Assembly (NCBI GenBank): GCA_003138855.1
Contig: PLHF01000107.1
Coordinates: forward strand, 1 to 53,176
DNA length: 53,176 nt
From: Acidimicrobiaceae bacterium
Lineage (GTDB): Bacteria; Actinomycetota; Acidimicrobiia; Acidimicrobiales; RAAP-2
Direction: 5' to 3'
Each line of letters starts with the position of its first letter. Positions within the stretch are counted from its first letter, which is position 1. The notes beneath the pieces were generated by a model. It saw only the letters and a program-made list of their open reading frames with translations, did no database searches and had not been told where the DNA came from. Positions 1 through 10,148 of the stretch are shown here, piece after piece. Position numbers and translations under genes: made by a program.

Positions 1-4
1 GTGG

Positions 5-814
5 CTACGGCTCGGGATCGGGCGGCTCCGGTGGCGGGGGCTTCTCCTTCTGAGGCCGCCCCGGCTGGTCAGGCACCCGGAGGCGCACGGTGTCGGTGTC
101 GTCCCCGGGGCGGACCACACCCACCTCCCCCAGGCATCGCTCGAGGATGAACCGGGCCACCCAGTCGGCCGAGTTGAAGGCTCCCTCGTGGTGCAGGCGC
201 CGAAAACGCCGCACTGCCGGGAACGACTCCTCCGGGGTGGAGCGGATGAGGTCCTGCATGTCGGTGTCCACCACGCCGGGCGCCAGCGCAAAGGCCCGCA
301 GCCCGGCTGAGCGCTCCTCCCGGGCCACCACCTCGGTGATCATGTCGACGGCCGCCTTCGAGGCGCAGTAGGCCGCCCACCCCTCGTAGGGCGTCGTCGC
401 CGCCCCCGAGGAGATGTTGACCAGGGCGCCCTTCCCCGGGCGCTGACGAAGGTGGCGGACGAAGGCGGCCGTCCCGTGCACCACGCCCAGCACGTTCACG
501 TCGAAGTGACGGCGCAGGGCGACCGGGTCGGCATCGGCTAGCGGGCCGATGGGCGCAAGCACGCCGGCGTTGTTCACCCACAGGTCGACCCTGCCGAAGT
601 GTTCGACCACCGCCCGGGCGAAGGCATCGACGGCGTCGGCGTCGGTGACGTCCACCGAGGCCGTCAGCGCGGTCCTCCCGTCGCGCGCATCCGGCCGCGT
701 GCGGGCACACAGGCCGAGCAGCATCCCGTTGCGCGCGAACGTCTCGGCCAATCCCGCACCGAGGCCCCTGCTGGCCCCGGTGACGACGGCGACCCGGCCG
801 GCATGGGTGCTCAC
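5..814 (-). CDS. Short-chain dehydrogenase/reductase (classical SDR)
   Basis: 269 residues, GTG start. It should be a cytosolic NAD(P)-dependent oxidoreductase acting on an alcohol or ketone. The Rossmann glycine motif TGASRGLG lies at about residues 12-19, followed by NNAG near residue 80, the catalytic Ser in ISSGAA and the YCASK Tyr/Lys pair. The C-terminus ends in a Pro/Glu-rich tail (PPPPEPPDPEP) that is probably disordered. The gene is 13 bp downstream of the aldehyde dehydrogenase on the same strand, so the two are probably co-transcribed, an alcohol-to-aldehyde-to-acid pairing. The substrate cannot be told from sequence. Confidence 0.9.
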   Translation of the reverse strand: MSTHAGRVAVVTGASRGLGAGLAETFARNGMLLGLCARTRPDARDGRTALTASVDVTDADAVDAFARAVVEHFGRVDLWVNNAGVLAPIGPLADADPVALRRHFDVNVLGVVHGTAAFVRHLRQRPGKGALVNISSGAATTPYEGWAAYCASKAAVDMITEVVAREERSAGLRAFALAPGVVDTDMQDLIRSTPEESFPAVRRFRRLHHEGAFNSADWVARFILERCLGEVGVVRPGDDTDTVRLRVPDQPGRPQKEKPPPPEPPDPEP

Positions 815-827
815 CCCGGGCCCTCCC

Positions 828-2219
828 TCAGCCGTCGGTGGACACGAAGACGTTCTTCACGTCGCTGTACGAAGCCAGGGCTTCGAGACCGAGCTCGCGG
901 CCGAACCCGGACTGCTTCATGCCCCCGAAGCTGGTCTGGACCCGCACCGAGCTGTTGGAGTTGACCGACAGGTTGCCGGCCCGCACGGCCTGGGCCATGC
1001 GCAGTGACCGGGCGCTGTCCCTGGTCCAGATGGTGCCCGACAGCCCGTAGGGGGTGTCGTTGGCCAGCCGGACGGCCTCCTCCTCGTCGTCGAACGGCAT
1101 GACGGCAACCACGGGCCCGAAGATCTCCTCTCGGGCCATGCGCCAGTCGACGCCGGCCGGGGCGACCACTGTGGGCGGAAACCAGAAGCCCGGGCCGTCG
1201 GGCACCGCTCCCCTGGTGCGGGTCGGGACCGGTCCTCCGCCGGGCTCCCCCATCCCCTCGGCCAGATAGCCCGAGACCACCTCGCGCTGGGCACGCGACA
1301 CCAGCGGTCCCATCTTGATGGCCGGGTCGGTCGGGTCACCCACCGTCCACGCGTCAACGGCATCGGCCAGCAGCTCGAGGTAGCGCTCGAACACCGGGCG
1401 CTGCACCAGGGCCCGGCTCCGGGCGCAGCAGTCCTGGCCGGCGTTGGCGAAAACGCCACCGGGCGTGGCGGCGGCGGCCCGCTCCAGGTCCGCGTCGGCG
1501 AAGACGACCGAGGCCGACTTGCCGCCCAGTTCGAGGGTGACCCGCTTGATGGTGCCCGAGGCCCGCGACATCACCTCGCGTCCGACCTCGGTGGAACCGG
1601 TGAAGGCCACCTTGGCCACATCGGGATGCTCGATGAGGCGGGTCCCGATGACCGAGCCCTTGCCCGACACCACCTGGAGCACCCCCTCGGGGATGCCGGC
1701 AACGAGGGCCAGCTCGGCCAGGCGGAGTGCGGTGAGGGGCGTGATCTCCGCCGGCTTCACGATGATGGTGTTCCCCGTCGCAAGGGCCGGGCCCACCTTC
1801 CAGGAAGTGATGGCGATCGGGAAGTTCCACGGCACGATGGCCGCCACCACGCCCAGCGGTTCGTGGAAGGTCATGTCGACCCCTCCGGCCACCGGCACGG
1901 TCGCGCCCCGGTGCTTGTCCACCGCTCCTGCGTAGAAGTAGAAGACCTCGGCCACCATGCCCACCTCGTCGCGGCTCTCGCCGATGGGCTTGCCCACGTT
2001 GGCCGTCTCGAGCTGTGCCAACTCCTCGCCGTGCTCCTCCACCTGGGCTGCGAACCGGCGCAGCAGGCGCGCCCGGTCGGCGGGCGCGATCGCCCTCCAT
2101 GCCGGGCCGGCCTCGAGTGAACGGGCCACCGCCTCGTCGGCCTCCTCGACCCCCTGGATAGGGACCTCGGCGATGGCGGCCTCGGTCGCCGGGTTGACCA
2201 CGGCGGTGACGTTGCTCAT
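828..2219 (-). CDS. NAD(P)-dependent aldehyde dehydrogenase (PuuC/BetB-like)
   Basis: 463 residues from the ATG that follows a GAGGAG ribosome-binding site; an upstream in-frame extension looks non-coding. It oxidises an aldehyde to an acid. Visible family motifs are PWNFP, FTGSTEVG (cofactor binding), LELGGKSASVVF with the catalytic Glu, and GQDC with the nucleophilic Cys near residue 264. It also has the EEIFGPV segment near the C-terminus. It is transcribed with the gamma-glutamyl hydrolase upstream (2249-3016) and the SDR downstream. Beside a glutamine-synthetase-like ligase and such a hydrolase, a role like PuuC (gamma-glutamyl-aminobutyraldehyde oxidation) is plausible. The specific aldehyde is inference. 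Confidence 0.92.
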   Translation of the reverse strand: MSNVTAVVNPATEAAIAEVPIQGVEEADEAVARSLEAGPAWRAIAPADRARLLRRFAAQVEEHGEELAQLETANVGKPIGESRDEVGMVAEVFYFYAGAVDKHRGATVPVAGGVDMTFHEPLGVVAAIVPWNFPIAITSWKVGPALATGNTIIVKPAEITPLTALRLAELALVAGIPEGVLQVVSGKGSVIGTRLIEHPDVAKVAFTGSTEVGREVMSRASGTIKRVTLELGGKSASVVFADADLERAAAATPGGVFANAGQDCCARSRALVQRPVFERYLELLADAVDAWTVGDPTDPAIKMGPLVSRAQREVVSGYLAEGMGEPGGGPVPTRTRGAVPDGPGFWFPPTVVAPAGVDWRMAREEIFGPVVAVMPFDDEEEAVRLANDTPYGLSGTIWTRDSARSLRMAQAVRAGNLSVNSNSSVRVQTSFGGMKQSGFGRELGLEALASYSDVKNVFVSTDG

Positions 2220-2248
2220 GACTGCTCCTCGGTGTCTGGTGGTTGCTG

Positions 2249-3016
2249 CTACTGGATGCGCGCCGCGTCGACGACGGCATCGAACAGCCGACGGTCGCCG
2301 GACTCCTCGGGATGCCACTGCACGCCGAGGACGAACCGGTGGTTCGGCAGCTCGACGGCCTCGATCACCCCATCCTTGCTTCTGGCGGTCACCACCAGTT
2401 CGCGACCCAGCTCGCCGATCGCCTGGTGGTGGCTGCAAAGGACGTTCACCCGCGCTCCGAGGAGTCGCTTCACCGTGCTGCCCTCCTCGGTGGTGACAGA
2501 CACCGGGCCGAACGCTCCGGGCCGCGGCTGGTGATTGGTCGATCCGACGAGGTCGGGCAGCTGCTGCACCAGATCACCGCCGAGGTGGACGTTGAGCAGC
2601 TGGACGCCCCTGCAGATGGCCAACACCGGAAGGTCCCTCTCCAGTGCTCCCGACAGCAGCCCGAGCTCGAGCTCGTCGCGCTGGAAGTTGGTGCCCCCGT
2701 TCCGGGGGTCGGGGTCCTGCCCGTACCACCTGGCGTCGAGGTCGCCCCCGCCGATGAGGACCAGGCCGTCGAGGACCGAGAGCAACCCGTCGAGCTCGGC
2801 CAGGGACCCTTCGCCCGCAGGCTGCGAGGACCCCCCGGTGGCGGCATCGACGGCATCGCTCCCCGGTGGGAACAGCACCGGTCGGCCGCCGGCGGCCACC
2901 ACCAGATCGAGGTAGGCGCCGGGCACCAGGGCGGCGTCGCGGTCCCAGGACAACCACTTGGTCACCTGGCGGTACATGGACAGCCCGATCAGGGGGCGGG
3001 GGCCGGTCCGCGTCAT
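2249..3016 (-). CDS. Class I glutamine-amidotransferase-like gamma-glutamyl hydrolase (PuuD-like)
   Basis: 255 residues. The ATG start is chosen because homology begins at RPLIGLSMY; longer upstream sequence runs into the divergent SDR gene. The family (peptidase C26) hydrolyses gamma-glutamyl amide bonds, as PuuD does with gamma-glutamyl-GABA. The nucleophile Cys is in AICRGVQLLNVHLGG near residue 135 and the catalytic His/Glu are in GVQWHPEE near the C-terminus. It is 29 bp upstream of the aldehyde dehydrogenase on the same strand and divergent from the SDR and ligase. Ligase, dehydrogenase and hydrolase together resemble the Puu route; the natural substrate is unproven. Confidence 0.88.
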   Translation of the reverse strand: MTRTGPRPLIGLSMYRQVTKWLSWDRDAALVPGAYLDLVVAAGGRPVLFPPGSDAVDAATGGSSQPAGEGSLAELDGLLSVLDGLVLIGGGDLDARWYGQDPDPRNGGTNFQRDELELGLLSGALERDLPVLAICRGVQLLNVHLGGDLVQQLPDLVGSTNHQPRPGAFGPVSVTTEEGSTVKRLLGARVNVLCSHHQAIGELGRELVVTARSKDGVIEAVELPNHRFVLGVQWHPEESGDRRLFDAVVDAARIQ

Positions 3017-3143
3017 GGTCGCCAGTATCCCATCGTCGTCGCGGTGCCCCGATAAGGTTCGCCAGGCTGCGATCCTAACGTTCCCCCCGGTCCGGGCCGA
3101 TCGCCTCAGGCCGGAACCGACAGCACACGGAATGGAGGCTTCA

Positions 3144-3920
3144 ATGGCACGCCTCGACGGCAAGGTAGCGGTGATCACCGGCGCCGGCAGCGGCATCGGC
3201 CGAGTGGCGGCGGCGCTCTTCGCGGCCGAAGGGGCCAAGGTGGTGGTGGCCGACGTGGTGGCCGACCAGGCGGCATCGGCCGTGGCCGAGATCACGGCGG
3301 CCGGGGGCTCGGCCACCGCAGTGACCACGGACGTATCCGATGAGGAACAGGTCGAGGCCATGGTGCGGGCGGCGGTGGACACCTACGGCGGGCTGCACGT
3401 GCTGTTCAACAACGCCGGGATCTTCCCCCACGACGACGGTGGCGTCCTCGACACTCCCCCGGCCACGTGGCAGAGGGTGATGGACGTCAATCTGAAGGGG
3501 GTGTGGCTGGGCTGCCGGGCGGCGGTGCCCGCCATGCTGGACTCGGGCGGCGGCTCCATCGTGAACGTCGCCTCCTTCGTGGCCCTGATGGGGGCGGCCA
3601 CGGCACAGATCGCCTACACGGCATCCAAGGGTGGCGTACTGGCCATGACCCGCGAGCTGGCCGTCGAGTACGCCCGCAAGGGGATCAGGGCCAACTCGAT
3701 CTGCTCCGGGCCGATCGAGACCCCGCTGCTGGCCGAGCTGCTGGCCGATCCGGCCCGCCGCCAGCGCCGCCTGGTGCACATACCCATCGGTCGGTTCGGG
3801 CGTCCCGAGGAGATCGCCAAGGCGGCGCTCTTCCTCGCCTCGGACGATGCGTCGTTCGTCACCGGGTCGGCACTGGTCGTCGACGGAGGGATCACCGCGG
3901 CCTACGTCACACCGGAGTAA
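3144..3920 (+). CDS. Short-chain dehydrogenase/reductase
   Basis: 258 residues starting at MARLDGKVAVITG. This ATG is preferred over the in-frame ATG 12 bp upstream because GGAGG lies a suitable distance before it. It carries TGAGSGIG, NNAG near residue 93, the Ser-Tyr-Lys triad ending in YTASK, and the C-terminal VTGSALVVDGG typical of FabG-like SDRs. It is the first gene of the forward arm, 40 bp before the glutamine-synthetase-like gene, and divergent from the hydrolase. It probably oxidises an alcohol or beta-hydroxy intermediate in the same pathway. Confidence 0.92.
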   Translation: MARLDGKVAVITGAGSGIGRVAAALFAAEGAKVVVADVVADQAASAVAEITAAGGSATAVTTDVSDEEQVEAMVRAAVDTYGGLHVLFNNAGIFPHDDGGVLDTPPATWQRVMDVNLKGVWLGCRAAVPAMLDSGGGSIVNVASFVALMGAATAQIAYTASKGGVLAMTRELAVEYARKGIRANSICSGPIETPLLAELLADPARRQRRLVHIPIGRFGRPEEIAKAALFLASDDASFVTGSALVVDGGITAAYVTPE

Positions 3921-3960
3921 TGCGCCGGCCGGGGGGCAATAGCTGGACGATTCTCCGCCG

Positions 3961-5346
3961 ATGGACAAAAGTGCTGGCATGCTGACCCTCGAAACCCTCC
4001 CCCATCAGATCCAGGCGGGCGACGTCCACACCGTTGTCGTGGCCTTCCCCGACCTCCAGGGGCGGCCGGTGGGGAAACGGGTCACCGGGGCGTTCTTCCT
4101 CGACCACGTCCTGCATCACGGCATCGAGGTCTGCGACTACCTGCTGGCCTGTGACGTGGACATGGACCCGCTGCCCGGCTTCGAGTTCGCCAACTGGGAC
4201 ACCGGCTACGGCGATCTCAACGCCGTGATCGACCCTCACACGGTCCGTCCCCTGCCGTGGCTACCGGGCAGCGTCCTCGTGCTCTGCGACCTCCTGACCT
4301 CGGACGGCGAGCCGGTCGAGGTGTCGCCGCGCCGGATCCTGCGCCGCCAGCTCGAGCGGGCCGCCGAGCGGGGCTTGCAGGTCAAGTGCGCCACCGAGCT
4401 CGAGTTCTACCTCTTCCTCGACTCGTTCGCCGAGGCGGCCGACAAGCACTGGCAGGGACTGGTGCCCCACGCCAGCACCATCGAGGACTACCAACTACTG
4501 CAAACGTCGCGCGAGGAGTACATCATCGGGAGGATCCGCAACCAGATGGTGGAGGCCGGCATCCCCATCGAGTTCTCCAAGGGTGAGGCGGGCATCGGCC
4601 AACACGAGATCAACATCACCTACGGAGGTGCCCTGGAGGTCGCCGACCGGCACCTGGTGTTCAAGAACGGGGTGAAGGAGATCGCCTCGGAGTACGGCCG
4701 GGCAGCCACGTTCATGGCCAAGTGGTCGATGGATACCGCCGGGTCGTCGTGCCACATCCACTCCAGCCTGTGGGATGCGGCCACCGACGCCCCCCTGATG
4801 GCCGCGGCCGAGGGGGAGTCCTCCCCGTCGGGCCTGTCCCGCACCGGGCAGCAATGGGTGGCCGGCCAGCTCCATGCGGCCCAACAGTTGGCGTGGTGCT
4901 TCGCTCCCTACGTGAACTCGTATCGACGCTACGTCCCCGACTCGTGGGCGCCGACCGCGGTGGTGTGGGGCGAGGACAACCGCACCTGCGGATTCCGGAC
5001 CATCGGGGCCGGCGCAGGCCGGAGGGTGGAGATGCGCATCCCCGGGGCCGATGTCAACCCGTACATCGCGCTGGCCGCAGCCATTGCCGGCGGCCTGTGG
5101 GGCATCGACCACGAGCTCGAACTCGAGCCGGCGTTCACCGGCAACGCCTACAAGGCTCCCGAGGTGCCGCGCATCCCCGCCACCCTCGCCGAGGCCATCG
5201 ACACCCTGAGCACGAGCGAGGTGGCCGTCGAGGCCTTCGGGCCCGACGTCCACCACCACCTGCTCAACGCCGCCCGCCAAGAGTGGTCCAAGGCCAACAC
5301 GGTGGTCACCGACTGGGAGCTGGCCCGCAACTTCGAGCGGATCTAG
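3961..5346 (+). CDS. Glutamine-synthetase-like ligase (gamma-glutamylpolyamine/amine synthetase family)
   Basis: 461 residues. Proteins of this family join glutamate to ammonia or an amine using ATP. Motifs seen: ATELEFYLF (metal-binding Glu), GEAGIGQHEIN, SSCHIHSSLWD, the substrate/phosphate Arg region EDNRTCGFR, and VEMRIPGADVNPY with the last metal-site Glu/Arg. No adenylylation-site region of housekeeping GlnA was recognised. A gamma-glutamyl hydrolase and an aldehyde dehydrogenase lie next door, which suggests a PuuA-like role in activating an amine for breakdown rather than ammonia assimilation. The start could also be the ATG 18 bp further in. Confidence 0.88.
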   Translation: MDKSAGMLTLETLPHQIQAGDVHTVVVAFPDLQGRPVGKRVTGAFFLDHVLHHGIEVCDYLLACDVDMDPLPGFEFANWDTGYGDLNAVIDPHTVRPLPWLPGSVLVLCDLLTSDGEPVEVSPRRILRRQLERAAERGLQVKCATELEFYLFLDSFAEAADKHWQGLVPHASTIEDYQLLQTSREEYIIGRIRNQMVEAGIPIEFSKGEAGIGQHEINITYGGALEVADRHLVFKNGVKEIASEYGRAATFMAKWSMDTAGSSCHIHSSLWDAATDAPLMAAAEGESSPSGLSRTGQQWVAGQLHAAQQLAWCFAPYVNSYRRYVPDSWAPTAVVWGEDNRTCGFRTIGAGAGRRVEMRIPGADVNPYIALAAAIAGGLWGIDHELELEPAFTGNAYKAPEVPRIPATLAEAIDTLSTSEVAVEAFGPDVHHHLLNAARQEWSKANTVVTDWELARNFERI

Positions 5347-5404
5347 TCCTCCGGCCCGACCGCAGCTGCACCGCTGCCGCCCAACGCCGCCCAACGCCGC
5401 CCGG

Positions 5405-5430
5405 GGGCGCCCAGCGCCCGCCCGGCGCCC
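5405..5430 (+). terminator. Possible GC stem-loop after the ligase gene
   Basis: GGGCGCC (5405-5411) can pair with GGCGCCC (5424-5430) around a 12-nt loop, about 60 bp past the stop of the ligase gene. There is no U-tract, so termination is only a possibility. Just before it are three imperfect CGCCGCCCAA units. Confidence 0.25.
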
Positions 5431-5445
5431 GGGGCTGCCCGTGCC

Positions 5446-5475
5446 TTGACGCGCCGGGCCGGTCCCTGGCACCAT
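5446..5475 (+). promoter_or_regulatory. Candidate leuA promoter
   Basis: TTGACG (5446-5451) and CACCAT (5470-5475) are 18 bp apart. The -10 match is weak. A start near 5482 would put the leader-peptide ATG (5485) almost at the 5' end of the RNA, so the leader would be nearly leaderless. Confidence 0.4.
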
Positions 5476-5484
5476 GGACCCATC

Positions 5485-5523
5485 ATGTACGCAGTGTCGA
5501 CCTCGGAACTCCTTCTTACCTGA
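5485..5523 (+). CDS. leuL: leuA leader peptide (MYAVSTSELLLT)
   Basis: A 12-residue open frame with three consecutive Leu codons (CTC CTT CTT) just before its stop. CTT is uncommon in such GC-rich DNA. It sits between a candidate promoter and a strong terminator hairpin upstream of leuA. This is the classical layout in which ribosome stalling at Leu codons senses charged tRNA-Leu. Leader-peptide control of leuA is known in Actinobacteria; the assignment here rests on architecture alone. Confidence 0.65.
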   Translation: MYAVSTSELLLT

Positions 5524-8640
<3,117 letters not shown>

Positions 8641-8797
8641 CGTCGTTGCCTTCTCCCTTCCCGCACCGGATGCCCCGACATTCCGACGCCGGACCGGGTC
8701 CCGTCGGTCTGGTTTCCAAAAATAACTCTACTTCATATACCTATGCATAATACATACCTCATATACAAACGATTCGCAAGAGTGGAATACTGATGCG
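8641..8797. promoter_or_regulatory. AT-rich divergent control region with repeats
   Basis: This spacer lies between the ATP-grasp gene (leftward) and a TetR regulator (rightward). Bases 8718-8785 are strikingly AT-rich for this DNA. They hold the palindrome TATGCATA (8742-8749) flanked by two copies of TCATATAC (8733-8740 and 8759-8766) and two of ATACCT (8737-8742 and 8754-8759). This is a likely TetR operator overlapping divergent promoters. Confidence 0.5.
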
Positions 8798-9343
8798 GTG
8801 GGACGCCCACTACAGATCGACCGCCAGTCGGTGCTCGAGGCCGGCCTCCTCCTCGCCGACGAGAACGGGCTTGCCGCGGTCACCATGCAGAGTGTGGCCG
8901 ACATGCTCGGCGTGACGCCGATGGCCCTCTACCGCCATGTGGCCAACAAGGCGGACCTGCTCGACGGGCTGGTCGAACTTCTGCTCACCGACGTGCCCCT
9001 CCCGCCCGCGACGATGGAGTGGCGCGAACGCCTGGCGTGGATGGCCCGGGCCCTCCGAGACACGGCGCAACGCCATCCCGCCGTCTTCCTGCTCCTCCTG
9101 CAGAGGCCTGCGACCACGGCCGGAGCACTCCACGTGCGGGACGCCGTGTGCGCCGCCCTGCGCGAAGGCGGGGTGGCCGGACCTGCCGTGGCCCGCACCG
9201 AGCGCGTCATCAGCACGGCCATCCTCGGCTTCGTCGCCAGTGAGGCCGGGGGCCGGTTCGGCTCGAGGTCCACCCGAGAGGTCAACGCCGACTTCGCTGC
9301 GGTCGAAGCCATGGTGGAGGCGTATCTGGACCGGTTGAGCTAG
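8798..9343 (+). CDS. TetR family transcriptional regulator
   Basis: 181 residues, GTG start. The N-terminal helix-turn-helix reads TMQSVADMLGVTPMALYRHV (about residues 29-48), matching the TetR recognition-helix pattern with the conserved aromatic-R-H. The C-terminal helical ligand domain is variable and its effector cannot be inferred. It is divergent from the ATP-grasp gene and probably controls it and itself through the AT-rich spacer. A 60-bp convergent gap separates it from the VapC-like gene. Confidence 0.88.
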   Translation: MGRPLQIDRQSVLEAGLLLADENGLAAVTMQSVADMLGVTPMALYRHVANKADLLDGLVELLLTDVPLPPATMEWRERLAWMARALRDTAQRHPAVFLLLLQRPATTAGALHVRDAVCAALREGGVAGPAVARTERVISTAILGFVASEAGGRFGSRSTREVNADFAAVEAMVEAYLDRLS

Positions 9344-9403
9344 GTCAGCCACCGCACCGGCCAGTCACCCCGAGAGGCAAACCGGCATGCCGGCCGAGGG
9401 AAC

Positions 9404-9835
9404 TCACTCTCCCAGGGCATGACGGACGCGAACACCCGGATACCTGTGGAATCCGCGATCCGCGGTGACCAACGTCGCCCCATGCTCGAGAGCGAGGCCA
9501 GCCAAGTACGCGTCCGGCACCAGATTGCCCTTGGCGCCTGCCCGGCGGCAGAGATCGACGAAGAGGGGCCAATGTCTCGGTCCGGGGCGGATCGGCACTG
9601 CCGCAGGCGCTGCGAGGACGACCTCGCAGAATTCGATCGCCGCATCCATCGGAGTGGGGACCTTGTAGATCCGGTGATTGGTGACAATGCGGAGGAACCC
9701 GCTCAGGACAAGTTCGCTGACCCCGACCGGTTCAGGGCCCCCGAGGCGCTCCTCGAGCCACTGCCGATACTCAGGATGGTGCTCGCTCTCCTCCCGACGG
9801 GCGTACAGGAGGACGTTGGCGTCAGGGAGCAACAT
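9404..9835 (-). CDS. vapC: PIN-domain ribonuclease toxin (VapC family)
   Basis: 143 residues from ATG, beginning LLPDANVLLYARR, where the first PIN acidic residue lies. The other expected acidic residues are in the FCEVVLA segment, LVPDAYLAGLALEHGA and LVTADRGFHRYP. The start overlaps the 3' end of the antitoxin gene by 14 bp, the usual antitoxin-toxin coupling. VapC proteins cleave RNA (tRNA or rRNA); the target here is unknown. Confidence 0.87.
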   Translation of the reverse strand: MLLPDANVLLYARREESEHHPEYRQWLEERLGGPEPVGVSELVLSGFLRIVTNHRIYKVPTPMDAAIEFCEVVLAAPAAVPIRPGPRHWPLFVDLCRRAGAKGNLVPDAYLAGLALEHGATLVTADRGFHRYPGVRVRHALGE

Positions 9836-10085
9836 CGAACGGGGAGTTGTCCCCGAGGAGTTCGGCGAGGGACTCCTTGTCCTCGAGGTCGACACCAGGT
9901 TGCAAGCCGGTGCCTCCGTCGGTCGGCAACACGACCCGCCCCGCCTCCGCCGTCGGGCCCGAGCGCTCGGACAGCATGAAGCGAAGGGCGTCGTCGATCA
10001 CGTCGCCAAGCGTGCGGTGCCCGCGAGGTGCCACCACCTTTGCCTCCGCCAGAAGGTGATCGTCGATATTGACGGTCGTTCTCAC
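9822..10085 (-). CDS. vapB: Ribbon-helix-helix antitoxin (VapB family)
   Basis: 87 residues. MRTTVNIDDHLLAEAKVVA is the ribbon-helix-helix DNA-binding start, with a second helix around TLGDVIDDALRFML. The C-terminal part (LEDKESLAELLGD) would wrap the toxin. Lying upstream of and overlapping vapC, it should neutralise the toxin and repress the pair by binding its own promoter. A perfect palindrome lies 25 bp upstream of the start. Confidence 0.85.
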   Translation of the reverse strand: MRTTVNIDDHLLAEAKVVAPRGHRTLGDVIDDALRFMLSERSGPTAEAGRVVLPTDGGTGLQPGVDLEDKESLAELLGDNSPFDVAP

Positions 10086-10109
10086 CCGATTTTCATAACA
10101 TCATTGCCC

Positions 10110-10123
10110 TGCATCATGATGCA
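10110..10123. promoter_or_regulatory. Palindromic operator candidate for vapBC
   Basis: TGCATCATGATGCA is a perfect 14-bp palindrome located 25 bp upstream of vapB, next to an AT-rich stretch (TTTCATAACATCATT) that repeats the CATCAT half. Ribbon-helix-helix antitoxins usually bind such repeats. Confidence 0.5.
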
Positions 10124-10148
10124 CGAAGACCAGGGTGGAGTGACGGTC

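Noticed and set aside
5378..5430. Short direct repeats before leuA as a CRISPR-like array
   Set aside because: Units are about 10 bp, imperfect and without spacers; ordinary GC-rich slippage repeats.
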